In this document: positions 1-5,278 of the stretch, one piece after another
Layout of the letters: each line of letters opens with the position of its first letter
How positions within the stretch are numbered: the first letter of the stretch is position 1
Origin: Prevotellaceae bacterium UBA5903
GTDB taxonomy: Bacteria; Bacteroidota; Bacteroidia; Bacteroidales; Bacteroidaceae
Assembly (NCBI GenBank): GCA_002431845.1
Contig: DJEH01000051.1
Location: 1-9,603 of the forward strand
Length of the DNA stretch: 9,603 nucleotides
Direction: 5' to 3'
Program-made: the position numbers and the translations under genes
The notes under the pieces: model-generated
The model's database searches: none
What the model saw: only the letters and a program-made list of their open reading frames with translations
Told to the model about the DNA's origin: nothing

Positions 1-20
1 ATCAATTAATGTAGAATATG

Positions 21-51
21 ATTATATAAATTAATTTTGAATACCTACTTA
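21..51 (+). repeat. Dispersed intergenic repeat, copy A (forward)
   Basis: The core reads TTTTGAATACCTACTTA. The 22 bases at 30-51 are the exact reverse complement of the last 22 bases of the window (9582-9603). The longer stretch 21-51 matches 3493-3523 at 30 of 31 positions. The copy overlaps the porin stop codon (TAA on the minus strand at 51-49), so it lies directly at the 3' end of that gene. A degraded opposite arm beginning GTAG at position 11 may make this the right half of a palindromic unit, as at 3476-3524. Confidence 0.8.
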
Positions 52-1434
52 ACGTTTGGTAAACCAACCTACGTATGCCACACCGATAGAGAACTCGTTT
101 TCGCTATTATATTTGCCTTTGCCAAACATTTTGCTTGTGCCGATTTGACGGGTTGAATAGTCGGCTTTTATCACAAGATTGGGCAATGCATACCAGTTTA
201 CACCAGCTGTCCATTTGCGCACTTCGCAGCGACGATCTTCAATGTAAAGGCCTTCGCATTGCTTCTGTGAATTGTAATAGTCGTAACGGGCAAAGGGATA
301 GAGCACAGGGCAATTAGTGCCACGGAAGATGCCAGCAAGGTTGAGTCCCACCTCTGCACCATAGCTCACTGCCTTATGTGCAACGGGTACTACACGTGTA
401 TAGGGCGACTGATTAGAGAGTTTAGTATTGACCGAGCTAACGCGATCGGCGTTAGTCAAGCTACCCCACATAAAGTTGGCGCGAGCCGTAACCACAGAGT
501 TTTTGTATTGTGCATCGGCAGTATAGATGCGCACGGGGGCGCGGAAACTGTATTCGACTAACTTATCAGAGTTGGCTGCTGTATTGGCGCAATAGTAGAA
601 CGAAGCACCTACGCGCAAGCCAGGCACACCATTGTAATTGAGACGGAAAGTGTAGGCTGGCGATGTAAAGTTGTCTTCTTCAAAAATGCCTTGTTTGCCA
701 CCCTGCACCCAGTTATTGCGGTCGAAGCCACACGCATTTAGGCCTGCTGAAACAATTGCTTGGTAATCAAAGTTGGCATAGCCACTACCAAATGAGCCGA
801 ATAGTTCAAGACCATTTTCGTGCCATGTTGAGGGGATGATGGTTGTTTCGCCCTCTGGACGCGTTGTGCCAAAAAAGTTGATAGGCTCGTGGTGTTCGTT
901 GGTCAAACCAATAGGAAGAATAAGATGACCTGCACGAATGTTCAACCAATCAAATGCTTTATAAGTGATGTGAAATTGCTCGAGTGCCACTTCACCGCCT
1001 TTTTCAACCTCGGTTTCGTACTCGCCGTTTTCAGAGTTTTCAATTTCGTAAGCCGTACCTACACCGCCCGATTCAAACTCTATTTCGGTGCCAAGAGTCC
1101 ATCTTGGCGAGAATTTGTAGTCAAGTGCAAACACAAATCGTGGGATAGATATGGTGTTGCGGTGGTCTTTTTTATTGCCCGTACTACTACCGCGAAAACG
1201 GTTAATTCCATAGTCTTTAAAGGCTGCAACCATTTCGCCATAACCGCCAAAACGGAATTTTTTGTAGTCTTCGTCTTGACTTACTTGCTTTAGTTTAGAG
1301 CTATGGTTTTGTGAAGCAATGGTTTTTACCACATTTACGCTGTCGCTCTTTGCCTCCGTGTTTACGTCGGTGGCATTAGCAGTTTGCGCAACTGCGAGTG
1401 CGCTCAATGCGAGTAGTGTAATTTTAGATTTCAT
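49..1434 (-). CDS. Outer-membrane porin, OprO/OprP-like (phosphate-selective porin family)
   Basis: The 461-residue protein begins with a Sec signal peptide: basic MKSK, a hydrophobic stretch, and a likely cleavage after AQTANA near residue 21. A polar, low-complexity stretch of about 35 residues follows, then a long region of alternating hydrophobic and polar residues rich in aromatic residues and glycine, starting at FRFGGYGEM. It ends in a strand-like segment with aromatic residues (FSIGVAYVGWF) before TKR. This is the pattern of a beta-barrel that lets small solutes cross the outer membrane. The 'RFGGYGE' opening and the total length suit Bacteroidota relatives of OprO/OprP; the substrate cannot be read from sequence, and phosphate is only the family name. 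The gene stands alone. Its TAA stop overlaps the end of a dispersed repeat (30-51). I found no clear TAnnTTTG box upstream of the start. Confidence 0.85.
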   Translation of the reverse strand: MKSKITLLALSALAVAQTANATDVNTEAKSDSVNVVKTIASQNHSSKLKQVSQDEDYKKFRFGGYGEMVAAFKDYGINRFRGSSTGNKKDHRNTISIPRFVFALDYKFSPRWTLGTEIEFESGGVGTAYEIENSENGEYETEVEKGGEVALEQFHITYKAFDWLNIRAGHLILPIGLTNEHHEPINFFGTTRPEGETTIIPSTWHENGLELFGSFGSGYANFDYQAIVSAGLNACGFDRNNWVQGGKQGIFEEDNFTSPAYTFRLNYNGVPGLRVGASFYYCANTAANSDKLVEYSFRAPVRIYTADAQYKNSVVTARANFMWGSLTNADRVSSVNTKLSNQSPYTRVVPVAHKAVSYGAEVGLNLAGIFRGTNCPVLYPFARYDYYNSQKQCEGLYIEDRRCEVRKWTAGVNWYALPNLVIKADYSTRQIGTSKMFGKGKYNSENEFSIGVAYVGWFTKR

Positions 1435-1737
1435 TCTTTATTCTATATTTAAATCTTAAGTTTGAGCTATTGGTTGGTGGTTATAAAGAGAATATAAAAC
1501 AAGGTGCGGACAACTTGATTGTGATGCGTGTGAATAAAGAATGAATGAGTGCAAGGTGTGAGCATCTGGCAGCTGGTCCGATTATAATGCTCTTAGCCCC
1601 CTAACGAAAACGAAATGCGATGAGACTGTTAGAATCATTTTCTTTTATTTATCGGCATGTTGTCCAATCTTTGCCTGTGTTCACTTCGATGCCGTCATCC
1701 GCAACCTTGTATGGTGTAGTGCAGAACCGCAATACTG
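1435..1737. other. Intergenic region, 303 bp, no gene seen
   Basis: No convincing coding sequence, RNA gene or strong promoter is visible between the porin start and the end of the small gene. It should hold the porin promoter on the minus strand, but no CAAAnnTA (the reverse of TAnnTTTG) occurs here, so that promoter is either divergent from consensus or regulated. One weak inverted repeat is present: GAGCAT at 1560-1565 and ATGCTC at 1587-1592, with a 21-nt spacer. A 9-bp hairpin at the right edge is listed separately. Confidence 0.5.
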
Positions 1738-1759
1738 CTAAATGCAATTGTTAGCAGTA
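1733..1759 (-). terminator. Hairpin overlapping the stop codon of the small lysine-rich gene
   Basis: TACTGCTAA at 1733-1741 and TTAGCAGTA at 1751-1759 form a perfect 9-bp stem with a 9-nt loop. The TAG stop of the minus-strand gene (1740-1738) sits inside the stem. No T-rich tract follows on the minus strand, so it may be a 3'-end stabilising structure rather than a classical intrinsic terminator. Confidence 0.35.
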
Positions 1760-1965
1760 GTGGTTTGCTTTTTGCTTTTGCGCTTCTGCTTTTGCTTTTT
1801 AGTTTTGTCTTTTTTCTTCTTAACAGGGGTTTCAACGGGGGTGGCAGTTGAAATACCATCTACCTCGGTAGGAGCCATTCGCCCTGTAGTGGCAGTAGTG
1901 GGCAACACTATAAAAAAGGTTAATAGCGCCACACCTGCTACAACTTTGAGTGTTGAAATATTCAT
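1738..1965 (-). CDS. Small exported lysine-rich protein, function unknown
   Basis: I do not recognise a family. From the preferred start (MNISTLKVV) the protein has 75 residues. Residues 1 to about 25 form a signal-peptide-like segment (one lysine, then hydrophobic VVAGVALLTFFIVL, then small residues PTTAT). A short Thr/Pro-rich linker follows. Residues 49-67 are a highly basic tail with 12 lysines and one arginine among 19 residues, and the end is TTTANNCI. A longer reading from 1995 would add 10 residues, but it would start inside the probable -7 box at 1993-2000, so 1965 is the better start. The gene is divergent from the hemerythrin-LuxR regulator. Export and a basic surface or periplasmic peptide are inferences. 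The coding strand of the tail is A-rich and low in complexity, so a spurious ORF is possible, but the well-placed promoter and signal-like N-terminus favour a gene. Confidence 0.55.
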   Translation of the reverse strand: MNISTLKVVAGVALLTFFIVLPTTATTGRMAPTEVDGISTATPVETPVKKKKDKTKKQKQKRKSKKQTTTANNCI

Positions 1966-1992
1966 AAAACTCTTATTGTTATTTTTCGAGTG

Positions 1993-2024
1993 CAAAGTTA
2001 CGAGCGTTCTGAAAGTTTAACAAT
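1993..2024 (-). promoter_or_regulatory. Promoter of the small lysine-rich gene
   Basis: On the minus strand the -7 box is TAACTTTG (2000-1993), a full match to the Bacteroidota TAnnTTTG consensus. A near-consensus ATTG (2024-2021, consensus TTTG) lies 20 nt upstream, which is the usual spacing. Transcription would begin near 1986, about 20 nt before the ATG at 1965. Confidence 0.6.
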
Positions 2025-2055
2025 CACTTACTTTTAGCAAAAAAAAACAAGAATA

Positions 2056-2072
2056 GGTAAATAATTTTTACC
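2056..2072. promoter_or_regulatory. Short palindrome in the divergent control region (possible operator)
   Basis: GGTAAA (2056-2061) and TTTACC (2067-2072) form a perfect inverted repeat around a 5-nt AT-only spacer. It lies between the two divergent genes, about 30 bp upstream of the -33 box of the small gene. No regulator can be assigned. Confidence 0.3.
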
Positions 2073-2097
2073 ATTACTAACCATTGCAAATTTAAAA

Positions 2098-2113
2098 TAC
2101 CCACTATTGGGTA
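2098..2113. promoter_or_regulatory. Short palindrome upstream of the hemerythrin-LuxR gene (possible activator site)
   Basis: TACCCA (2098-2103) and TGGGTA (2108-2113) form a perfect 6-bp inverted repeat with a 4-nt spacer. Its centre is about 45 bp before the transcription start predicted from the -7 box at 2137-2144. That is a typical place for an activator bound next to RNA polymerase, and no good -33 TTTG is present at the expected position. The activator role is inference. Confidence 0.35.
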
Positions 2114-2119
2114 GCAGTA

Positions 2120-2144
2120 ATGTCCCTAAAAAGACATATTTTTG
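2120..2144 (+). promoter_or_regulatory. -7 box of the hemerythrin-LuxR gene with an overlapping palindrome
   Basis: TATTTTTG at 2137-2144 matches TAnnTTTG exactly. The expected -33 TTTG about 20 nt upstream is missing, so the promoter looks weak or activator-dependent. ATGTC (2120-2124) and GACAT (2133-2137) form a 5-bp inverted repeat with an 8-nt spacer, and its last base is the first base of the -7 box. Such a position would suit a repressor. The leader to the ATG at 2266 would be about 115 nt. Confidence 0.5.
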
Positions 2145-2265
2145 CAGATGAAAAATATAGATAACATATACTATGTTATTCTTCTCTGTATATTGGTAAT
2201 CACACAAAAAGCGACATGCATTGAGGAGATATGTTATTTCGTATGATACTTAACAAAACTAAAGA

Positions 2266-3234
2266 ATGGTATACAACAGTTCTTATAGCTATAAGGAAAC
2301 AGACCACATGTGCGATGTTATTTGCGACAAACCTTCTTTGCTGCAAATGTTGTCGCGTTTTGGCATACCACTTGGCGTTGGCGACCAAACTGTTAAACAA
2401 GTATGCGAGGCCCACGATGTAGATACTTTCACCTTTCTTTCTGTTGCCAACTTTATTCGCCGTGGGGCACGCGGTGCAGCCGATAGTATAGACCAAGTGT
2501 CGGTAAAATGCTTGACAGACTATCTTAAGCGAGCTCACTCTTATTTCTTAGACTTTCAACTGCCCAATATTCGTCGCAAACTGCTTGAGGCCCTCGACTG
2601 TTCACAAACGGGCGAAGTGTCATACCTTATACTAAAATTTTACGATGACTACATGGCTGAAGTGCGCAAGCACATGCAGCACGAAAACCGCAAGGTGTTT
2701 GGCTATGTTGAGCAACTCATGCAGGGACGACGCACGGGCGATTACAGCATATCGCAATTTGCACGTGGGCACAACAGCATCGACATCAAACTACAAGAGC
2801 TTAAAAACATCATTATCAAGTACTACGCTCCCACCGAGCAGGCCGAGTTGTTGAACAATGTGCTCTACGACATATTTACGTGCGAGGCCGACCTTCGTGT
2901 ACACTGCCAGGTAGAGGACGATATTTTTGTTCCTGCCGTCAAGATACTTGAAGAGCAAGTTGGTGCGCAAGAAGGCACGACTTCTGCTGCCGAAGAGGAG
3001 AAGCGCACCGAGGACGCACTATCAGATCGTGAACGCGAAATTGTGCACTGCGTGGTGTGCGGCATGTCAAACAAACAGATTGCCGAAAAGCTTTTCATAT
3101 CGCTCAACACCGTGCTTACGCACCGTAAAAACATTGCGCGTAAGCTCAACATACACTCTGTTGCAGGCTTAACTATTTATGCCATTGTTAATAAGATTGT
3201 AAACATTGACGAATTGCAGCAAAAAGCGGATTGA
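2266..3234 (+). CDS. Hemerythrin-domain transcriptional regulator with LuxR-type HTH
   Basis: The 322-residue protein is a likely one-component cytoplasmic sensor. Residues about 15-70 resemble the ScdA/YtfE N-terminal domain (LLQMLSRFGIPLGVGD, then VKQVCEAHDVD) but lack the Cys-Cys pair usual there. Residues about 80-230 form a helical hemerythrin-like bundle. Candidate iron ligands are H91, H136 with E140 (HxxxE), H169, and H213 with E217 (HxxxE). Their order and spacing closely follow those known for E. coli YtfE (H84, H129/E133, H160, H204/E208). After a Glu/Ala-rich linker (232-250), residues 251-306 are a canonical LuxR/GerE helix-turn-helix (LSDREREIV, GMSNKQIAEKLFIS, TVLTHRKNI). No membrane segment is seen. 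Binding of O2 or NO, or sensing of iron state, is inferred from the family. I chose the ATG at 2266, leaving a short lead before the domain; M15 at 2308 is an alternative. Confidence 0.85.
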   Translation: MVYNSSYSYKETDHMCDVICDKPSLLQMLSRFGIPLGVGDQTVKQVCEAHDVDTFTFLSVANFIRRGARGAADSIDQVSVKCLTDYLKRAHSYFLDFQLPNIRRKLLEALDCSQTGEVSYLILKFYDDYMAEVRKHMQHENRKVFGYVEQLMQGRRTGDYSISQFARGHNSIDIKLQELKNIIIKYYAPTEQAELLNNVLYDIFTCEADLRVHCQVEDDIFVPAVKILEEQVGAQEGTTSAAEEEKRTEDALSDREREIVHCVVCGMSNKQIAEKLFISLNTVLTHRKNIARKLNIHSVAGLTIYAIVNKIVNIDELQQKAD

Positions 3235-3258
3235 GTTTTAGTATAAATCCGTTATTAT

Positions 3259-3276
3259 GTAGGTGTTCAAAATTAA
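3259..3276 (-). repeat. Dispersed intergenic repeat, copy B (inverted)
   Basis: GTAGGTGTTCAAAATTAA is the reverse complement of the family core with two transitions (GTAGGTGTTC where the ends of the window have GTAGGTATTC, plus diverged outer bases). It lies 25 bp after the stop of the hemerythrin-LuxR gene and runs directly into the 31-bp hairpin. Confidence 0.7.
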
Positions 3277-3345
3277 GGGTGGTCCTATAAACTCTGCTTT
3301 AGATTATAATCTATTCTAAAACAGAACTTATAGAACCACCCTTAA
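3273..3345 (-). repeat. 31-bp near-perfect hairpin, probably an RNA structure or repeat unit
   Basis: Arms 3273-3303 and 3315-3345 pair at 27 of 31 positions around an 11-nt loop; the outer ends are TTAAGGGTGG and CCACCCTTAA. The four mismatches (3284/3334, 3291/3327, 3292/3326, 3297/3321) are all C-A or A-C on the plus strand. They become G-U wobbles in RNA from the minus strand, which would then form an uninterrupted 31-bp helix. The hairpin may also end transcription of the upstream gene, although neither side has a strong T-tract. The TTAA at each end could be a target duplication of a small inserted palindrome. Confidence 0.7.
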
Positions 3346-3410
3346 CACATATTTTAATATTAAACAATGCAAGGAGAAAATAAAAACCCATTGTAATCCA
3401 TAAAAAGCAT

Positions 3411-3432
3411 TTGCTAAGAGATTGCTAAGAGA
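3411..3432 (+). repeat. Tandem duplication of an 11-mer
   Basis: TTGCTAAGAGA occurs twice back to back (3411-3421 and 3422-3432) in the intergenic region between the regulator and the CDF gene. With only two copies it is most likely a slippage product. Confidence 0.8.
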
Positions 3433-3475
3433 TAGTAGTTTTAAAACACTTTAATCCTTGCACATACACTCCCTG

Positions 3476-3524
3476 ATAAATAGGTGCTCAAAATTATATA
3501 AACTAATTTTGAATACCTACTTAT
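3476..3524. repeat. Dispersed repeat copies C and D as an inverted pair
   Basis: Copy C (TAGGTGCTCAAAATTA from 3481) and copy D (TTTTGAATACCTACTTA at 3507-3523) face each other. Arms 3476-3496 and 3504-3524 pair at 18 of 21 positions with a 7-nt loop. Copy D with its left flank (3493-3523) matches 21-51 at 30 of 31 bases. The pair sits directly upstream of the -7 box of the CDF gene, so it may affect that promoter. Confidence 0.75.
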
Positions 3525-3543
3525 ACATTAATCATTATCTTTG
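3508..3543 (+). promoter_or_regulatory. Probable promoter of the CDF transporter gene
   Basis: TATCTTTG at 3536-3543 is a full match to TAnnTTTG. A TTTG at 3508-3511, inside repeat copy D, lies 24 nt upstream. This is longer than the usual 19-21, so the -33 part is uncertain. The predicted start near 3550 would leave a leader of only about 15 nt before the ATG at 3565. Confidence 0.5.
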
Positions 3544-3564
3544 CATCGTGAATAAAGAATAAAA

Positions 3565-4488
3565 ATGAATGATGCAATGAACTCTACTAAAACCTTAGAC
3601 GAAAAGAAACGCGCACATGCCATATACCGTGTTACGCTGGGCGGAAGCGTAGTAAACTTTCTGCTTCTACTATTTAAATTTGCTGCTGGCATAATAGGGG
3701 GCAGTGCTGCCATGATAGCCGATGCAGTGCATTCACTATCCGACTTTATAACCGATGTCATTGTTGTATTGTTTGTGCGCATATCGGGCAAACCTTGCGA
3801 CCAAGACCACGACTTTGGGCATGGTAAATACGAAACGCTTGCTACCACCTTTATAGGCATTATGTTGGGCATTGTGGGCATAGGCATATTGTGGTCGGGA
3901 GCCGAAAAAATCATTAGCGTATGCCGCGGTCAGGTGCTCGAAGAGCCGGGCATGATAGCCCTTATTGCCGCATTGCTATCTATCGTGGCCAAAGAGGTGC
4001 TATATCAATGGACAGCCCGTGTGGGCCGACAAGTTAGCTCGCCCGCAGTAGTGGCTAATGCTTGGCACCACCGTAGCGATGCCCTATCGAGCATTGGCAC
4101 CGCCATAGGCATTGGAGGCGCCATAGTGCTCGGACCTCAGTGGCGAGTGCTCGACCCCGTGGCAGCAGTTGTTGTGAGTGTGTTTATCATACGTGTGGCA
4201 TTCAAACTGTTTATGCCAAGCATTGAAGAGTTGCTCGAAAAGTCATTGCCTGCCGAAGATGAGCAAAACATTATGAACGCAATACTCAAAGAACCAGGCG
4301 TGTCGGCCCCTCACAACCTACGCACCCGCCGCATAGGTAACAATTGTGCCATTGATGTACATATACGCATGGATGGAAACACACCACTGAGCATTGCGCA
4401 CCAAGCCACTCGCAACATTGAGAGGCGACTACGCAAACACTTTGGCAGCCACGTGTTTATCAACATACACGTGGAGCCACTGCAATAA
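3565..4488 (+). CDS. Cation diffusion facilitator (CDF) family metal transporter
   Basis: The 307-residue protein has the length and layout of a bacterial CDF exporter, which moves divalent metals (Zn, Fe, Mn, Cd) out of the cytoplasm in exchange for protons. A short charged N-terminus is followed by about six membrane segments: roughly residues 22-45, 49-72, 91-112, 128-146, 173-192 and 195-213. The second carries ADAVHSLSD, with H56 and D60 (and D53) as candidate metal ligands. The fifth begins at WHHRSDALSS, with H168 and D172 as the matching HxxxD pair. DHDFGHGKYE (81-90) is the family's conserved loop. Residues about 215-307 form the cytoplasmic ferredoxin-like domain that dimerises and binds metal in this family. 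The metal cannot be fixed from sequence. The gene has its own promoter and terminator and is convergent with the HD gene. Confidence 0.92.
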   Translation: MNDAMNSTKTLDEKKRAHAIYRVTLGGSVVNFLLLLFKFAAGIIGGSAAMIADAVHSLSDFITDVIVVLFVRISGKPCDQDHDFGHGKYETLATTFIGIMLGIVGIGILWSGAEKIISVCRGQVLEEPGMIALIAALLSIVAKEVLYQWTARVGRQVSSPAVVANAWHHRSDALSSIGTAIGIGGAIVLGPQWRVLDPVAAVVVSVFIIRVAFKLFMPSIEELLEKSLPAEDEQNIMNAILKEPGVSAPHNLRTRRIGNNCAIDVHIRMDGNTPLSIAHQATRNIERRLRKHFGSHVFINIHVEPLQ

Positions 4489-4493
4489 ACTAC

Positions 4494-4536
4494 AAAGAGG
4501 ATAAAATTGCCACTTATGCACAATTTTATCCTCTTT
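4494..4536. terminator. Terminator between the convergent CDF and HD genes
   Basis: Arms 4494-4509 and 4521-4536 form a perfect 16-bp stem around an 11-nt loop, six bases after the CDF stop. A T-rich tail (TTTATTGTTT) follows on the plus strand. The left arm begins AAAGAGG, which gives a CTTT tail on the minus strand, so it may also serve the HD gene from the other side. Confidence 0.85.
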
Positions 4537-4582
4537 ATTGTTTAGCACATTATTAGCCACTTTTATGGTAGCAAGCATGGTA

Positions 4583-5206
4583 TCAGCACTCGTCTTCTTC
4601 GGCCTCCATAATGCTTGCAGCAAGGCAGTCGCCCGTGTGAACTATCATCACCAAGGGGTAAAGCGTGTGGGCTGTGTCGTAGTTGCGTTGGTCTTCGTAA
4701 GAGTTCATGTTCAAACCCCAAGGCCCCATGTGCCAACGTATGGCAAGCATCTCGGCATCGGTGAGTTCAAGGCCCGAGCAGAGCAACAAAATAACAGACT
4801 TTTCGCCATGTCCCATCGGAAAATTCTTGTAGCTCACATTATAGCCAGGCACGTCCTCCCACACGCCAAGAGCGTTTTTTTTGCGTTTCATTGTGGGCTG
4901 ATAAATGTCGGTTTTGCACACATCGTGGAGCAAGCTGGCAATAACTACACTCTCGCGTGGTACCTGCTTTTCAACCGTTGGCTCAAGCTGTTTCATGCCC
5001 TCCCACACCTTAAGTGCCGCCTTACAGGTGTTGAGCGAGTGGAGCAACAATCCGCCTTTCACATTGAGGTGATGACCAGCCGAAGCAGGTGCTTCAAAAA
5101 ATCCCCATTCCTCAAGGTCGCTTATCACATCGTCCATGCCCTCGCGATTGCAGCCCTTAAGCATATCTATAAACTCTTGTTTGTAACTTGTAATGTCTAT
5201 TTCCAT
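4583..5206 (-). CDS. HD-domain phosphohydrolase, stand-alone
   Basis: The 207-residue cytoplasmic protein has the metal-binding pattern of the HD superfamily: H56 (GGLLLHSLNT), the signature H94-D95 (LLHDVCKTD), H133 (MGHGEKS), H159 (IRWHM) and D193 (HTGDCLAA). Such proteins hydrolyse phosphate esters, for example in nucleotides or RNA ends. The order 'GGLLxHS ... LLHDxxK ... GHGEKS' resembles the catalytic part of YhaM-type 3'-5' exoribonucleases, but the OB-fold RNA-binding domain of YhaM is absent. The substrate is therefore unknown. The N-terminal 40 residues are an acidic helical region and the tail is acidic (EAEEDEC). The start is well supported, because a -7 box lies 34 bases upstream. 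The gene is divergent from purL and convergent with the CDF gene. Confidence 0.88.
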   Translation of the reverse strand: MEIDITSYKQEFIDMLKGCNREGMDDVISDLEEWGFFEAPASAGHHLNVKGGLLLHSLNTCKAALKVWEGMKQLEPTVEKQVPRESVVIASLLHDVCKTDIYQPTMKRKKNALGVWEDVPGYNVSYKNFPMGHGEKSVILLLCSGLELTDAEMLAIRWHMGPWGLNMNSYEDQRNYDTAHTLYPLVMIVHTGDCLAASIMEAEEDEC

Positions 5207-5239
5207 ATCTAAATTTCGTTTTTGCTATACTGACTTATG

Positions 5240-5247
5240 CAAAGGTA
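5240..5247 (-). promoter_or_regulatory. -7 box of the HD-domain gene
   Basis: On the minus strand this reads TACCTTTG, a full match to TAnnTTTG, 33 bp upstream of the ATG at 5206. No clean TTTG is present 19-21 nt further up; the region there holds the CCTACTTGAAA sequence shared with the dispersed repeats. Confidence 0.5.
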
Positions 5248-5257
5248 AAAATAAATA

Positions 5258-5270
5258 TGAACACCTACTT
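5258..5270 (+). repeat. Partial match to the dispersed repeat core, between divergent promoters
   Basis: TGAACACCTACTT shares TGAACACCTAC exactly with the reverse complement of copy B (3259-3269). The flanks do not match the family beyond this, so it may be a decayed copy, a common binding motif or chance. Confidence 0.35.
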
Positions 5271-5278
5271 GAAAAACC

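Larger units (their letters stand above)
3259..3520. mobile_element. Possible MITE-like intergenic element with repeat copies as terminal inverted repeats
   Basis: The stretch begins with GTAGGTGTTCAAAATTAA and ends with the inverted form AATTTTGAATACCTAC, and TTAT flanks both sides (3255-3258 and 3521-3524). Inside are a 31-bp hairpin next to the left end, a tandem 11-mer, an 8-bp inverted repeat (TGCAAGGA at 3368-3375, TCCTTGCA at 3455-3462) and a further repeat copy near the right end. It has no coding capacity. The nested inverted structure resembles a non-autonomous element of about 260 bp. It could equally be a chance pairing of dispersed repeats that occur singly elsewhere in the window. 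Confidence 0.35.

Noticed and set aside
889..1293. 134-codon plus-strand open frame inside the porin gene
   Set aside because: It is antisense to a clear signal-peptide-bearing porin and shows no domain, promoter or sensible composition.
2231..2422. 63-codon open frame preceded by GAGGAG
   Set aside because: The Shine-Dalgarno-like match is only two bases from the ATG, such sites are little used in Bacteroidota, and the frame overlaps the N-terminus of the regulator out of frame.
3411..3432. Start of a CRISPR or VNTR array
   Set aside because: There are only two 11-bp units with no spacer, and no cas gene is present.
3255..3524. TTAT on both sides of the repeat pair as a proven target-site duplication
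   Set aside because: Four AT-only bases match easily by chance, and other copies have different bases outside the CCTAC core, so I treat it only as a hint.
4538..5212. 224-codon plus-strand open frame opposite the HD gene
   Set aside because: It is longer than the HD gene, but the minus strand carries all HD-superfamily motifs in order and a matching -7 box. The plus frame has no recognisable domain and is a shadow.
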